Of a DNA stretch of 51,813 bases, positions 7,977-15,342 are shown piece after piece. Position 1 is the first letter of the stretch. The number at the start of each line of letters is the position of its first letter. The notes under the pieces are model-generated. The model searched no databases and was not told where the DNA came from. It saw nothing but the letters and a program-made list of their open reading frames with translations. The translations under genes and the position numbers were made by a program. The DNA comes from Mycobacterium sp. (GTDB lineage Bacteria > Actinomycetota > Actinomycetes > Mycobacteriales > Mycobacteriaceae), in the NCBI GenBank assembly GCA_025965895.1, contig JAOPWC010000168.1:1-51813 (forward strand), read 5' to 3'.

Positions 7977-8575
7977 GCGGGCGCGCCGTGTCCGGCCGGT
8001 TGGTGTTCATACCGGGCCTCCTCGACGACGCCGCGCTGTGGTGCTGTGTCATCGACCGCTTGGCCTTGCCGGACTGGCAGTCGGTGCCGGTGAACCTGCG
8101 CGGCACCGGCCGCGCCGAGCCGACACCTCGGGGCGCCACGTTGGAGGTCTACCGCGATCAGGTCCTCGCCGAGCTTGATGCCCTCGACCGCAAGTCAGGG
8201 CGACCGGTGGTCGTGGTCGGGCACAGCATGGGCGCGCAAGTCACCGAACTGGTGCGGTCCACCCTCGCGACCCCGCCGCAGACCGCGCTGGAAGCCCTGC
8301 ACGCGTGGACTTCCGGGCATTCGCTAAGCAGCCGATCCTGCATCGTGACCGCGCCGACGCGGGTGATCGCCAGCGACGACAGCTTCGCCTCCCGCGAGCT
8401 TGTCCGCGACGCCGTCGCCAGCAGATTCCGGCACGCCCAGACCGCCTACGTGCGCGGTGCCGGGCACTGGCCCCATCTCGAACAGCCCGAGGCGGTGGCG
8501 GCCATCCTTACCCGGTTCGTCGGCCGCATCGAACGCTCGCTAGCGACAACAACACAGCGAACTGGAGGCAAACCG
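7973..8575 (+). CDS. Shortened alpha/beta hydrolase with no stop before the next gene
   Basis: From GTG 7973 (GTGA overlap) the protein opens SGRLVFIPGLLDDAALW and reaches the nucleophile elbow VVVGHSMGAQVTELV at about residues 80-95. The next residues (LATPPQTALEALHAWTSGH) belong near the end of a normal hydrolase, so roughly 60 residues of core and cap seem lost. The ASDDSFAS acid and GAGHWPHLEQPE histidine regions follow. No in-frame stop occurs before ATG 8576, so the frame continues into the reductase and could give a fused protein of about 540 residues. The hydrolase part is probably non-functional. Confidence 0.6.
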
Positions 8576-9601
8576 ATGAAAGCTATACAGTTCGCCCGCC
8601 ACGGCGAGCCCAAAGACGTTCTGGAAGCAACCGATCAACCGCTTCCCGAGCCCGGCGAGGACCAGGTGCGTGTGCGGGTTCTGCTGAGCCCGGTCAATCC
8701 ATCAGACCTGTTGTATGTGCGCGGACACTACTCCGGGGTGACGCCCAGCTTTCCGGCGCCGGTCGGTTTCGAAGGTGTGGGCGTCGTTGACGCGCTCGGG
8801 CCCGGCGTGCAGAACTTCACGGTTGGCCAGCGCGTTTTCGCCCGAAACTCCCGGGGCGGCAACTGGGCCGACTATGCCGTCATTCCCGAAGCGCAGGCGT
8901 TCCCGGCCCCGGAGGGCATCCCCGACGAGCAGGTGGCGTCCTTTCTCATCAACCCGGCCAGCGCGGTCCTCATGGTGCGCCACGTCCTGCGGGTACCCCG
9001 CGGGGAGTGGCTTTTGCAGTCGGCGGCGAACTCCGAGTTGGGGCGCATGATCATCAGGCTGGCCCACCGCGACGACATCCGAACCGTTAACGTGGTCCGC
9101 CGAAAGGAGGCGGCCGCCGAACTGGAAGTGCTTGGCGCCGACGCGGTGATCGTCTCGACCGACGCACCGATCGACGAGCAGGTCCGCGAAATCGTGGGAG
9201 CAGAAGGAGTCCGATACGCCATCGACCCCGTCGCCGGACAGACCGGGACCGAGATCTTCCGTTCGCTGCACCAGGACGGCCGAATGCTGGTCTACGGATC
9301 GCTCACCGGCGAAGCCATCCGCGTCGGAGAAGACCCCCGGTTCACACTGTCGGGCCGGCGCACCCTCGAGGTGTACTGGCTCGGCTACTGGCTGCCACGC
9401 CTCGATGACAGCGGCTTCTACCCCCGCGGAGCCCCCGCCACGGTCCAGCTCATCGATGAAGTCACCGAGCTCATGCGCGAAGGCGTTCTCGCCACCTCAC
9501 CCGGCACGAAGTATCCGCTCGACGAGATTCACGCTGCCGTAACCGAGACCGAGTCGGCGCACAGCGGCAAGGTACTGCTCGATCCCAGCCAGCCTCGCTA
9601 A
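8576..9601 (+). CDS. Zinc-independent MDR oxidoreductase (quinone or enoyl reductase-like)
   Basis: A protein of 341 residues starting MKAIQFARHGEPKDVLE. N-terminal GroES-like domain with LLSPVNPSDLLYVRGHY and PVGFEGVGVVDALG, then a Rossmann domain with LQSAANSELGRMIIRLA in place of the usual AAxGGVG glycine motif. No cysteine zinc ligands are present, so it fits the trans-2-enoyl-CoA reductase or quinone oxidoreductase branch. It likely uses NADPH. ATG 8576 follows GGAGG by a normal spacing, so it can be made separately even though the upstream hydrolase frame reads into it. It may reduce an enoyl or enone intermediate. Confidence 0.88.
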   Translation: MKAIQFARHGEPKDVLEATDQPLPEPGEDQVRVRVLLSPVNPSDLLYVRGHYSGVTPSFPAPVGFEGVGVVDALGPGVQNFTVGQRVFARNSRGGNWADYAVIPEAQAFPAPEGIPDEQVASFLINPASAVLMVRHVLRVPRGEWLLQSAANSELGRMIIRLAHRDDIRTVNVVRRKEAAAELEVLGADAVIVSTDAPIDEQVREIVGAEGVRYAIDPVAGQTGTEIFRSLHQDGRMLVYGSLTGEAIRVGEDPRFTLSGRRTLEVYWLGYWLPRLDDSGFYPRGAPATVQLIDEVTELMREGVLATSPGTKYPLDEIHAAVTETESAHSGKVLLDPSQPR

Positions 9602-9693
9602 GCCGCCCGACCTTCCCTGATCATGAACAGCCAATCCCAGCCGCCCGCGGACCGAACGTTCCGCACGAAACGACTCCACGACGGGAAGCCACT

Positions 9694-10052
9694 ATGTCCA
9701 GTCTTGGCTACCCGACCTATGTGGCGCCGTCGATCCCGCCCGCTGTCGTCGACATGCCGCCAGATCTACATATACGGGCCTGGTCACCGATCACCTCCAC
9801 TCTGGTCTCCGGAGAACACAATGCGGTGCGAGGTCCTCGAGGGCGACCGATTCGGCCACAAGCGCGCCGACCGTCCCGACTCGCCCGCCAAACTCGCCGA
9901 AACCCGCCGCTACATCGAAGACTTCGAGCGCGTGGCCACTACCACGACCACCACCCTCGAGCTCTACCACGGCATGCTCGCACTGCACCCCCACCCGGAT
10001 CAACCGCGGCGCCCTCTGGGGCTCCGCCCGTTCGGCCGAAGGTTGGCCGTGA
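9694..10052 (+). pseudogene. Decayed MBL-fold hydrolase gene
   Basis: The first 44 codons from ATG 9694 read MSSLGYPTYVAPSIPPAVVD and on to SPITSTLVSGEHNAV, a normal MBL N-terminus. The metal-site core is missing: the sequence jumps to a second frame with GHKRADRPDSPAKLAETRRY then TTTLELYHGMLAL, a normal MBL C-terminus. A third frame holds the true end, RINRGALWGSARSAEGWP, with stop TGA 10050-10052. So it has one large internal deletion and one further frameshift. Confidence 0.75.
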
Positions 10053-10104
10053 TGCCCGGGCTTGCTGCCGACGAGAACCGGTCAAAACCAACTGAGGAGA
10101 ATCC

Positions 10105-11751
10105 ATGTCGGAGCAGGTGATCGAGCATGTTCTGCGTCGTCTGAAAGAGATCGGAGTCGACGCGATCTTCGGTGTCCCCGGGGACTTCGCGTTCAGCGTT
10201 CAAGATGCGATCGTCAACCACCCCGGTATCGAATGGATCGGCTGCTGTAACGAACTGAACGCAGGCTACGCGGCCGACGGTTATGCGCGGCTGCGCGGCG
10301 TGGGTGCACTCAGCACCACATACGGGGTCGGCGAACTCAGCGCGATCAACGCTATCAGCGGCTGCTATGCAGAGAACCTTCCGGTGTTCCACCTCACCGG
10401 GATGCCCGCCATGCCGGTGCAGTCGGCACGCTCGCCGGTGCATCACACCTTGGGCAACGGCGAATTCGATCTGTTCCGAAAAATGGCCGAGCCGGTGGTG
10501 TGCGCGAGCGCCATCCTGACACCGCAGAACGTCGCATATGAGACGAAACGGTTGATCGCAGCTGCCCTCTACCACCGGCGACCGGTTTACATGGCTTTTC
10601 CATCGGACCTGGCGACCCAACCTGTGATGAGCAATGCCCACGCCCTCGATCCACCCTTGACCGACCGAACCAGCCTCGGCGCAGCGCTGGACGCAATCGT
10701 CAACGCCCTCGATGCGGCACGCACCGCCTGCATCCTGCCCGGAATGCTGGTCGCCCGCGTCGGTGCACAAGATCTCCTACGCGAATTCGTTGACGCAGCG
10801 GGGCTCCCGTTCGCGACGATGTTCGCCGACAAGTCGGTCCTCGACGAGCGGCATCGGTCATACATCGGGATGTACGACGGAAAGCTGATGGACGAAAACG
10901 TCCGGGCTTATGTCGAATCATGTGACCAGGTCGTATGTATAGGCACGATGATGACTGACCTCAACTCGGGCGCCTTCACCGCCAACCTAGAACCGGCCCG
11001 TACCATCGAAATCGGCCACCACCGCACCCGAGTCGGATCCCAAGTCTTCTCGAACATTGAAATGCGTGACGTGCTGGCCGAATTGCCCCGGCGGGTGATC
11101 AAACGCGGCATGACCACCGCACTTCGCGCCAGCTCACTCGGTCACATTGCCGGACACGGCAATGACCCGATCAGCCCTGATGCGCTCTATCCGCGCTGGG
11201 AAACGTTCTTCCAGCCTGGCGACACCATCATCGCTGAAACAGGAACCGCATCCATGGGTTTGGCCTTCGCGCATCTGCCGCGCGGCGCCACGTTTCATAA
11301 TCAGACCCTCTGGGGATCCATCGGTTGGGCAACCCCCGCCTCCTTCGGTGCCGCAGTGGCGAAACCGCAAGGCCGCGTGGTACTCGTAACCGGTGAGGGA
11401 TCCCACCAGCTCACCGTGCAAGAGATCACCCAGTTCGGGCGCCGCGGTCTCAAGCCAATCATCTTTGTGCTCAACAACAACGGATACCTCATCGAACGGC
11501 TGTTATGTCGGGACCCGGACATCTCCTACAACGATGTCGCCTCCTGGAAATACGCAGACATTCCCCGCGCGCTCGGCTGCCCCGACTGGTATACCGCCCG
11601 GGTGAGCACCTGTGCCGAGTTGGATCAGGCGATGAAGATCGCCAGCGGTGGTGACACCGCTGCCTACATCGAGGTCATCACTGACACCTACGCGACCCCA
11701 CTTCTCGCGCAACGACTTCACGACAGCCAGGAGACATTTTATGGCGCGTAA
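10105..11751 (+). CDS. Thiamine-diphosphate-dependent 2-keto-acid decarboxylase
   Basis: A protein of 548 residues of the pyruvate/indolepyruvate decarboxylase family. D27 (GVPGDF) and E50 (CCNELNAGYAADGYAR) match the catalytic Asp and cofactor-activating Glu of pyruvate decarboxylase. The HH pair needed for decarboxylation is in SPVHHTLGNGEFDLF at about 112-126. The TPP/Mg site is GEGSHQLTVQEI then VLNNNGYLIE near 430-470. It converts a 2-keto acid to an aldehyde plus CO2 in the cytosol; residues do not fix the substrate. In M. tuberculosis the nearest functional class is Kdc. RBS GAGGAG precedes ATG 10105. It follows the dead MBL gene directly. Confidence 0.92.
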   Translation: MSEQVIEHVLRRLKEIGVDAIFGVPGDFAFSVQDAIVNHPGIEWIGCCNELNAGYAADGYARLRGVGALSTTYGVGELSAINAISGCYAENLPVFHLTGMPAMPVQSARSPVHHTLGNGEFDLFRKMAEPVVCASAILTPQNVAYETKRLIAAALYHRRPVYMAFPSDLATQPVMSNAHALDPPLTDRTSLGAALDAIVNALDAARTACILPGMLVARVGAQDLLREFVDAAGLPFATMFADKSVLDERHRSYIGMYDGKLMDENVRAYVESCDQVVCIGTMMTDLNSGAFTANLEPARTIEIGHHRTRVGSQVFSNIEMRDVLAELPRRVIKRGMTTALRASSLGHIAGHGNDPISPDALYPRWETFFQPGDTIIAETGTASMGLAFAHLPRGATFHNQTLWGSIGWATPASFGAAVAKPQGRVVLVTGEGSHQLTVQEITQFGRRGLKPIIFVLNNNGYLIERLLCRDPDISYNDVASWKYADIPRALGCPDWYTARVSTCAELDQAMKIASGGDTAAYIEVITDTYATPLLAQRLHDSQETFYGA

Positions 11752-12069
11752 CCGCTTCCCCCGTCATCCTTACCCCTTCCCGGGCGTCGCCGAAGCGCCG
11801 CTCAGCAGGTCGTACACGACGCAGCACCGCGAATTCGACGGACCACGCCCGTGTCGCAGCGTCGTCACACGCGGAGGGCTTTCGGAACGACCGGTCTGCG
11901 TTGCCCACAAAGTCCCCCGGGGCGGATGGAGACCTGCGGGGAGTGACCACGCGGCAACTGTGACAGCCGCGTTCATTCGTGGCTACCGCCGCGCAGCCAC
12001 ATGTCCGACACCTGAATCCCTCAACGACAGCCCACTGCCGTCAGTTGATCGCACTGAGAGGAGATCTGA
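11752..12069 (+). other. Intergenic stretch with no gene recognised
   Basis: An open frame runs through it (MARNRFPRHPYPFPG near 11742), overlapping the decarboxylase stop, but it matches nothing I know and has an arginine/proline-rich shadow-like composition. A good ribosome site (GAGAGGAG) lies at the end for the FAH gene. No copy of the 41-bp element is present. Confidence 0.5.
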
Positions 12070-12963
12070 ATGAAGATCGTCGCCTACGACGATGAGGCCG
12101 GGCGCCCGGCGATCGGTGTCCGCGTCGGCGACGGCGTGCTGCCCACTGGTCACCGCGACCTCACGGCACTCATCAAGACAGGTCCGGGCGGGCTCGACCC
12201 GGTGCGCCAAGCATGTGAAAACCCCGACGAATTGGTGTATCCGACGAGGTTGAAGGCTCCGCTCTCGGCCGCATCGACACTTCTGCTCGCCGGCGGCAAC
12301 TACGCCGACCACCTCGCCGAAACAGGACTACATCCGACCGAGCCGGTCTTCTTTTCCAAGCTGCGCTCGGCGGTCATCGGTCCCGACGAGCCGATCAGGA
12401 TCCCCACGCCGCAGACGCATACCGACTGGGAAGCCGAACTGTCGATCATCATCGGCAAGCCCGCGTACCGGGTGCCCGCCGAGCGGGCCCACGAATACAT
12501 CTTCGGCTACACGATGATCAACGACGTCAGCGCGCGCGACGTCATGGATCGCGAACCGTTGCAGATCACGCTGTGCAAATGCCCGGACACCTTCTGCCCC
12601 CTCGGCCCGCACATCGTAACCGCCGACGAAGTACCCGATGTCAACACAACACCTCTCGAGATCAGCACCCGGGTCAATGGCGTGTACAAACAGCAGACCA
12701 CGACCGACACCATGATCTATTCCATTCCAACGCTTCTGGAGTTCCTGACCCGTACCGTCACGCTGCAGCCGGGTGACCTGATGAGCAGCGGGACATGCGG
12801 CGGGACCGGTGTCGGCCGCACACCCCAAGAGTTCCTCCACCCCGGCGACACGGTCACGGTCGGAGTGAGCGGGGTCGGATATCTCAGCAATCCCGTCGCC
12901 GCGCGATGGCCGGAGCACACCTCGGGGCCCGGAACCACCTCACCGATTGACAAGGAGAAATAG
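12070..12963 (+). CDS. Fumarylacetoacetate-hydrolase (FAH) family protein
   Basis: A protein of 297 residues. It has a short N-terminal domain (MKIVAYDDEAGRPAIGVRVG) and then the catalytic beta-roll. Metal ligands are in DWEAELSIIIG (the ExE pair) with the later aspartate in MINDVSARD. GTCGGTGVGRTPQEFLHPGD near 238-257 is the usual family C-terminal region. Members hydrolyse C-C bonds of diketo acids, decarboxylate or tautomerise. Beside a ring hydroxylase and a VOC protein, a role after ring cleavage is likely but inferred. Fragments of other FAH copies lie at 5447 and 13176. Confidence 0.93.
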   Translation: MKIVAYDDEAGRPAIGVRVGDGVLPTGHRDLTALIKTGPGGLDPVRQACENPDELVYPTRLKAPLSAASTLLLAGGNYADHLAETGLHPTEPVFFSKLRSAVIGPDEPIRIPTPQTHTDWEAELSIIIGKPAYRVPAERAHEYIFGYTMINDVSARDVMDREPLQITLCKCPDTFCPLGPHIVTADEVPDVNTTPLEISTRVNGVYKQQTTTDTMIYSIPTLLEFLTRTVTLQPGDLMSSGTCGGTGVGRTPQEFLHPGDTVTVGVSGVGYLSNPVAARWPEHTSGPGTTSPIDKEK

Positions 12964-12992
12964 TGCTACCCAAGGAGATGACGTTGTAACGA
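12954..12992 (+). pseudogene. 5' scar of a duplicated flavin monooxygenase gene
   Basis: From AAGGAGAAA through GTGCTACCCAAGGAGATGAC to GTTGTAACG, this stretch matches the start of the intact monooxygenase gene at 13413-13445 (AAGGAGAAG, then ATGCTGCCCAAGGAGACTGA) with few changes. A one-base deletion and a TAA end the frame after about eight codons. With the FAH scar at 13176 it records a tandem duplication. Confidence 0.65.
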
Positions 12993-13175
12993 ATCTAGGC
13001 CCGTGTCGTCGACGGCTTCACGCCTCGCGACCGCGAAGCCGGTTTGTCGGGAGGCGCGGACCCGCTCAACGGTGCCGTGAGGTAGTGCTGGAGCACGGCG
13101 GCGACGGCGGCCACAATCGTCTGCCGGTCAAAATTCACGACCGGTGGGGGACCCGTGGAAGGAGAGCAGTCTCCG

Positions 13176-13240
13176 ATGACGATCGTTGCCTACGAGATCG
13201 ACGCCGTGCACCCGGCAATCGCCCGGGGTGCCTCCAATCC
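13176..13240 (+). pseudogene. 5' scar of a duplicated FAH gene
   Basis: From ATG 13176 the frame reads MTIVAYEIDAVHPAIARG, matching MKIVAYDDEAGRPAIGVR at the start of the intact FAH gene. The GATCGT, GCCTACGA and CACCCGGCAATC steps are shared at DNA level. The match ends after about 20 codons. GGAAGGAG upstream resembles a ribosome site. The rest of the 460-bp gap 12964-13423 holds the monooxygenase scar and copy 4 of the 41-bp element. Confidence 0.6.
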
Positions 13241-13303
13241 GCGACGTCGCAGCGCTGTCGCCGCGCGCTCGCTGGGTTTCGCTCGGCGCCATGCCTGCCC
13301 ACG

Positions 13304-13344
13304 ACTCACCACTTCCGCTGTCCACCGGCAGATACGAGCGCGGA
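13304..13344 (+). promoter_or_regulatory. Copy 4 of the 41-bp direct-repeat element
   Basis: Reading: ACTCACCAC, 13 bp later GCTGTCCAC, then CGG, two free bases, GATACGA and GCGCGGA. It lies 79 bp before the monooxygenase start, just after the FAH scar. Confidence 0.6.
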
Positions 13345-13423
13345 CCGGCCAAGGAACAGTTGGCGGGAGGCCGGCGGGACGGCGAGAACCGGCAACGATG
13401 CCAACCGATTTGAAGGAGAAGTG

Positions 13424-14569
13424 ATGCTGCCCAAGGAGACTGAAGTTGTTGTTGTGGGTGGTGGCCCGACCGGCCTGGTGCTGACATCGGCACTGCGTCG
13501 CGCGGGTCATGACGTGCTGACACTGGACCGGCAGCAGGAAGGCGCCAACGCATCGCGGGCCGCCGCGATCCACGCGAAGACCCTGGAGGTTCTGCGTGAG
13601 CTGGACGTGAGCAATCGGCTCGTCGCCGAGGGCGTCATCGTGCCGACGTTCACATTCCGCGATCGAGACCGGGTGTTGACGCGGTTGGATTTCTCCGCCC
13701 TGCCGAGCTCCTACCCCTTCGTATTGACACTGCAGCAATACCGGACCGAAAAAGTCCTCACCGAACGCATGCATGCGCTCGGCGGCCAGGTGATGCGTCC
13801 CTACGGCGTCAGCGGCGTGTCCATCGACACCGAGACCGCCGACGTCGAAGTGGACGGTCCAGACGGGCGCGAGGTCGTGCGCGCGCGCTTCGTGGTGGGC
13901 GCCGACGGCGTCTCGTCAGTGGTGCGGCAGAGCGCAAAAATCGACTTCACGGGCGGAACCTATCCGCAGTCCTTCACCCTGGCCGATGCCCGGGTTGAGT
14001 GGCCGCTGCGATTCGATGAGGTACAGAACTTCTTCTCACCCGCCGGGATCGTCGTCAGCGGACCGTTGCCCGACAACCAACGCCGCGTACTGACCGCAGT
14101 GGACAACCCACCCGAGGTGATCGACGTCGATTTTGTCCAGCACATCCTCGACGAGCGCGGCCCAACCGGGGCGCGGGTCAAAGAACTCACCTGGACATCA
14201 CAGTTCCGTGTCCATCACCGCATCGCGAAAACCTTCCGCCGCGGACCGGTGTTTTTGGCCGGCGACGCCGCCCACGTGCACAGTCCCGCCGGCGGCCAGG
14301 GCATGAACCTGGGAATTCAGGACGCGATGGACTTGGCGCATACCCTGTCCACGTCGCTTGCGGGTGCCAAAAACGCCGATCTCGACGGCTACGAGCGGCG
14401 TCGCCGACCGATCGCGCGCACCACCGTCGCGTTCACCAATTTCATGACCCGCGCCTCGGTCGTCGACAACCGCCCGGGCCAGTTCGTGCGCAACAGCGTG
14501 TTCTCCGTCATCGGAGCCCTCCCGCCGGCGCGCAAACAAATGGCCCTCCACATGGCCGAACTTGCCTGA
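13424..14569 (+). CDS. FAD-dependent monooxygenase (group A, aromatic hydroxylase type)
   Basis: A protein of 381 residues. FAD/Rossmann motif VVVVGGGPTGLVLTSALRRA near residues 8-27, the middle GADGVSSVVRQ motif, and the second FAD motif GDAAHVHSPAGGQGMNLGIQ near 283-302. These are hallmarks of p-hydroxybenzoate-hydroxylase-like enzymes that use NAD(P)H and O2. The TfdB-type C-terminal thioredoxin-like domain is absent. Start ATG 13424 has AAGGAG upstream; GTG 13421 is an in-frame alternative. It probably starts ring hydroxylation, followed by the VOC protein 12 bp downstream. Its own promoter likely uses 41-bp copy 4. Confidence 0.94.
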   Translation: MLPKETEVVVVGGGPTGLVLTSALRRAGHDVLTLDRQQEGANASRAAAIHAKTLEVLRELDVSNRLVAEGVIVPTFTFRDRDRVLTRLDFSALPSSYPFVLTLQQYRTEKVLTERMHALGGQVMRPYGVSGVSIDTETADVEVDGPDGREVVRARFVVGADGVSSVVRQSAKIDFTGGTYPQSFTLADARVEWPLRFDEVQNFFSPAGIVVSGPLPDNQRRVLTAVDNPPEVIDVDFVQHILDERGPTGARVKELTWTSQFRVHHRIAKTFRRGPVFLAGDAAHVHSPAGGQGMNLGIQDAMDLAHTLSTSLAGAKNADLDGYERRRRPIARTTVAFTNFMTRASVVDNRPGQFVRNSVFSVIGALPPARKQMALHMAELA

Positions 14570-14581
14570 AACGAGACAACA

Positions 14582-15064
14582 GTGACCGCTCCCCGGCTGC
14601 AAGGCCTGCATCACCTCAAACTGCCCGTCAGCGACCTGGACACCAGCCTGAGCTGGTATCAGCGGGTGTTCGACGCCCAATACCTTTCCCAGTTCGACCA
14701 TTACGACCGCGCCGGGCAGCGCTACGCGGTAATCCTGCGGCTCCCCGGCGTCGACATCCCGATCGAGCTGCGCTGGGCTCCCCGCGCCGCCGCCGCCACC
14801 ATCGGCTACGACCCGGTCCACTTCGTGGCCGGCGGCACCGACGACCTTCTGGCGTGGACCACACGCCTCGACGGGCTCGGTATCGAGCACTCACCGCTCA
14901 TCACCGCCCTTGCCGGTGACTTACTCATATTCGCCGACCCCGATCAGACATACATTCACCTGCTCACCATGCCCGAAGGCGGCATCGACGCGATCAAAAT
15001 GAACCCCGACGCCGCCGAACCCGAGGGGCCGTGGATCGCGCCTGAAATCATGCGGCATCCGTGA
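14582..15064 (+). CDS. VOC-family protein (glyoxalase/extradiol dioxygenase-like)
   Basis: A protein of 160 residues from GTG 14582. It opens LQGLHHLKLPVSDLDTSLSW then YQRVFDAQ, a VOC module. The second half has DPVHFVAGGTDDLLAWTTRL and LLIFADPDQTYIHLL, a second paired module. Likely metal ligands are H in HHLKL, E in PIELRW and H in DPVHF. Single-domain VOC proteins include dioxygenases, isomerases and binding proteins, so the reaction is open. It is 12 bp from the monooxygenase, so the two are co-transcribed. Confidence 0.86.
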   Translation: MTAPRLQGLHHLKLPVSDLDTSLSWYQRVFDAQYLSQFDHYDRAGQRYAVILRLPGVDIPIELRWAPRAAAATIGYDPVHFVAGGTDDLLAWTTRLDGLGIEHSPLITALAGDLLIFADPDQTYIHLLTMPEGGIDAIKMNPDAAEPEGPWIAPEIMRHP

Positions 15065-15342
15065 GAAAGTGCCGACCCCCGAATACCGATGAGCCGCAAC
15101 TGGTTCTGACTCGATGGCTTATGCCCTGCCGTGCTAGGCACGGAGCCCGAGATCCGCGCCCGACTCTGTGAAGCAGGTCGCACAGAGACGTTGCCGCACG
15201 GCGCGGGGTCCACTGCGGGGACGGTGCGCGCGGGCAATGGTGACCTACGCAGCGGCGACACAAGGCGCACCGCTCGTGGAAGCATCCCGTCACCGGAGGC
15301 GTTGTCAGGTTTGTGGTTGCCCTAAGCGTCAGGTCCGGATAG

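Noticed and set aside
13310..13345. Peptide PLSTGRYERG seen in frames at both 5.56 and 13.32 kb
   Set aside because: It is the translation of the 41-bp element; other copies lie in other frames, so the DNA, not the peptide, is conserved.
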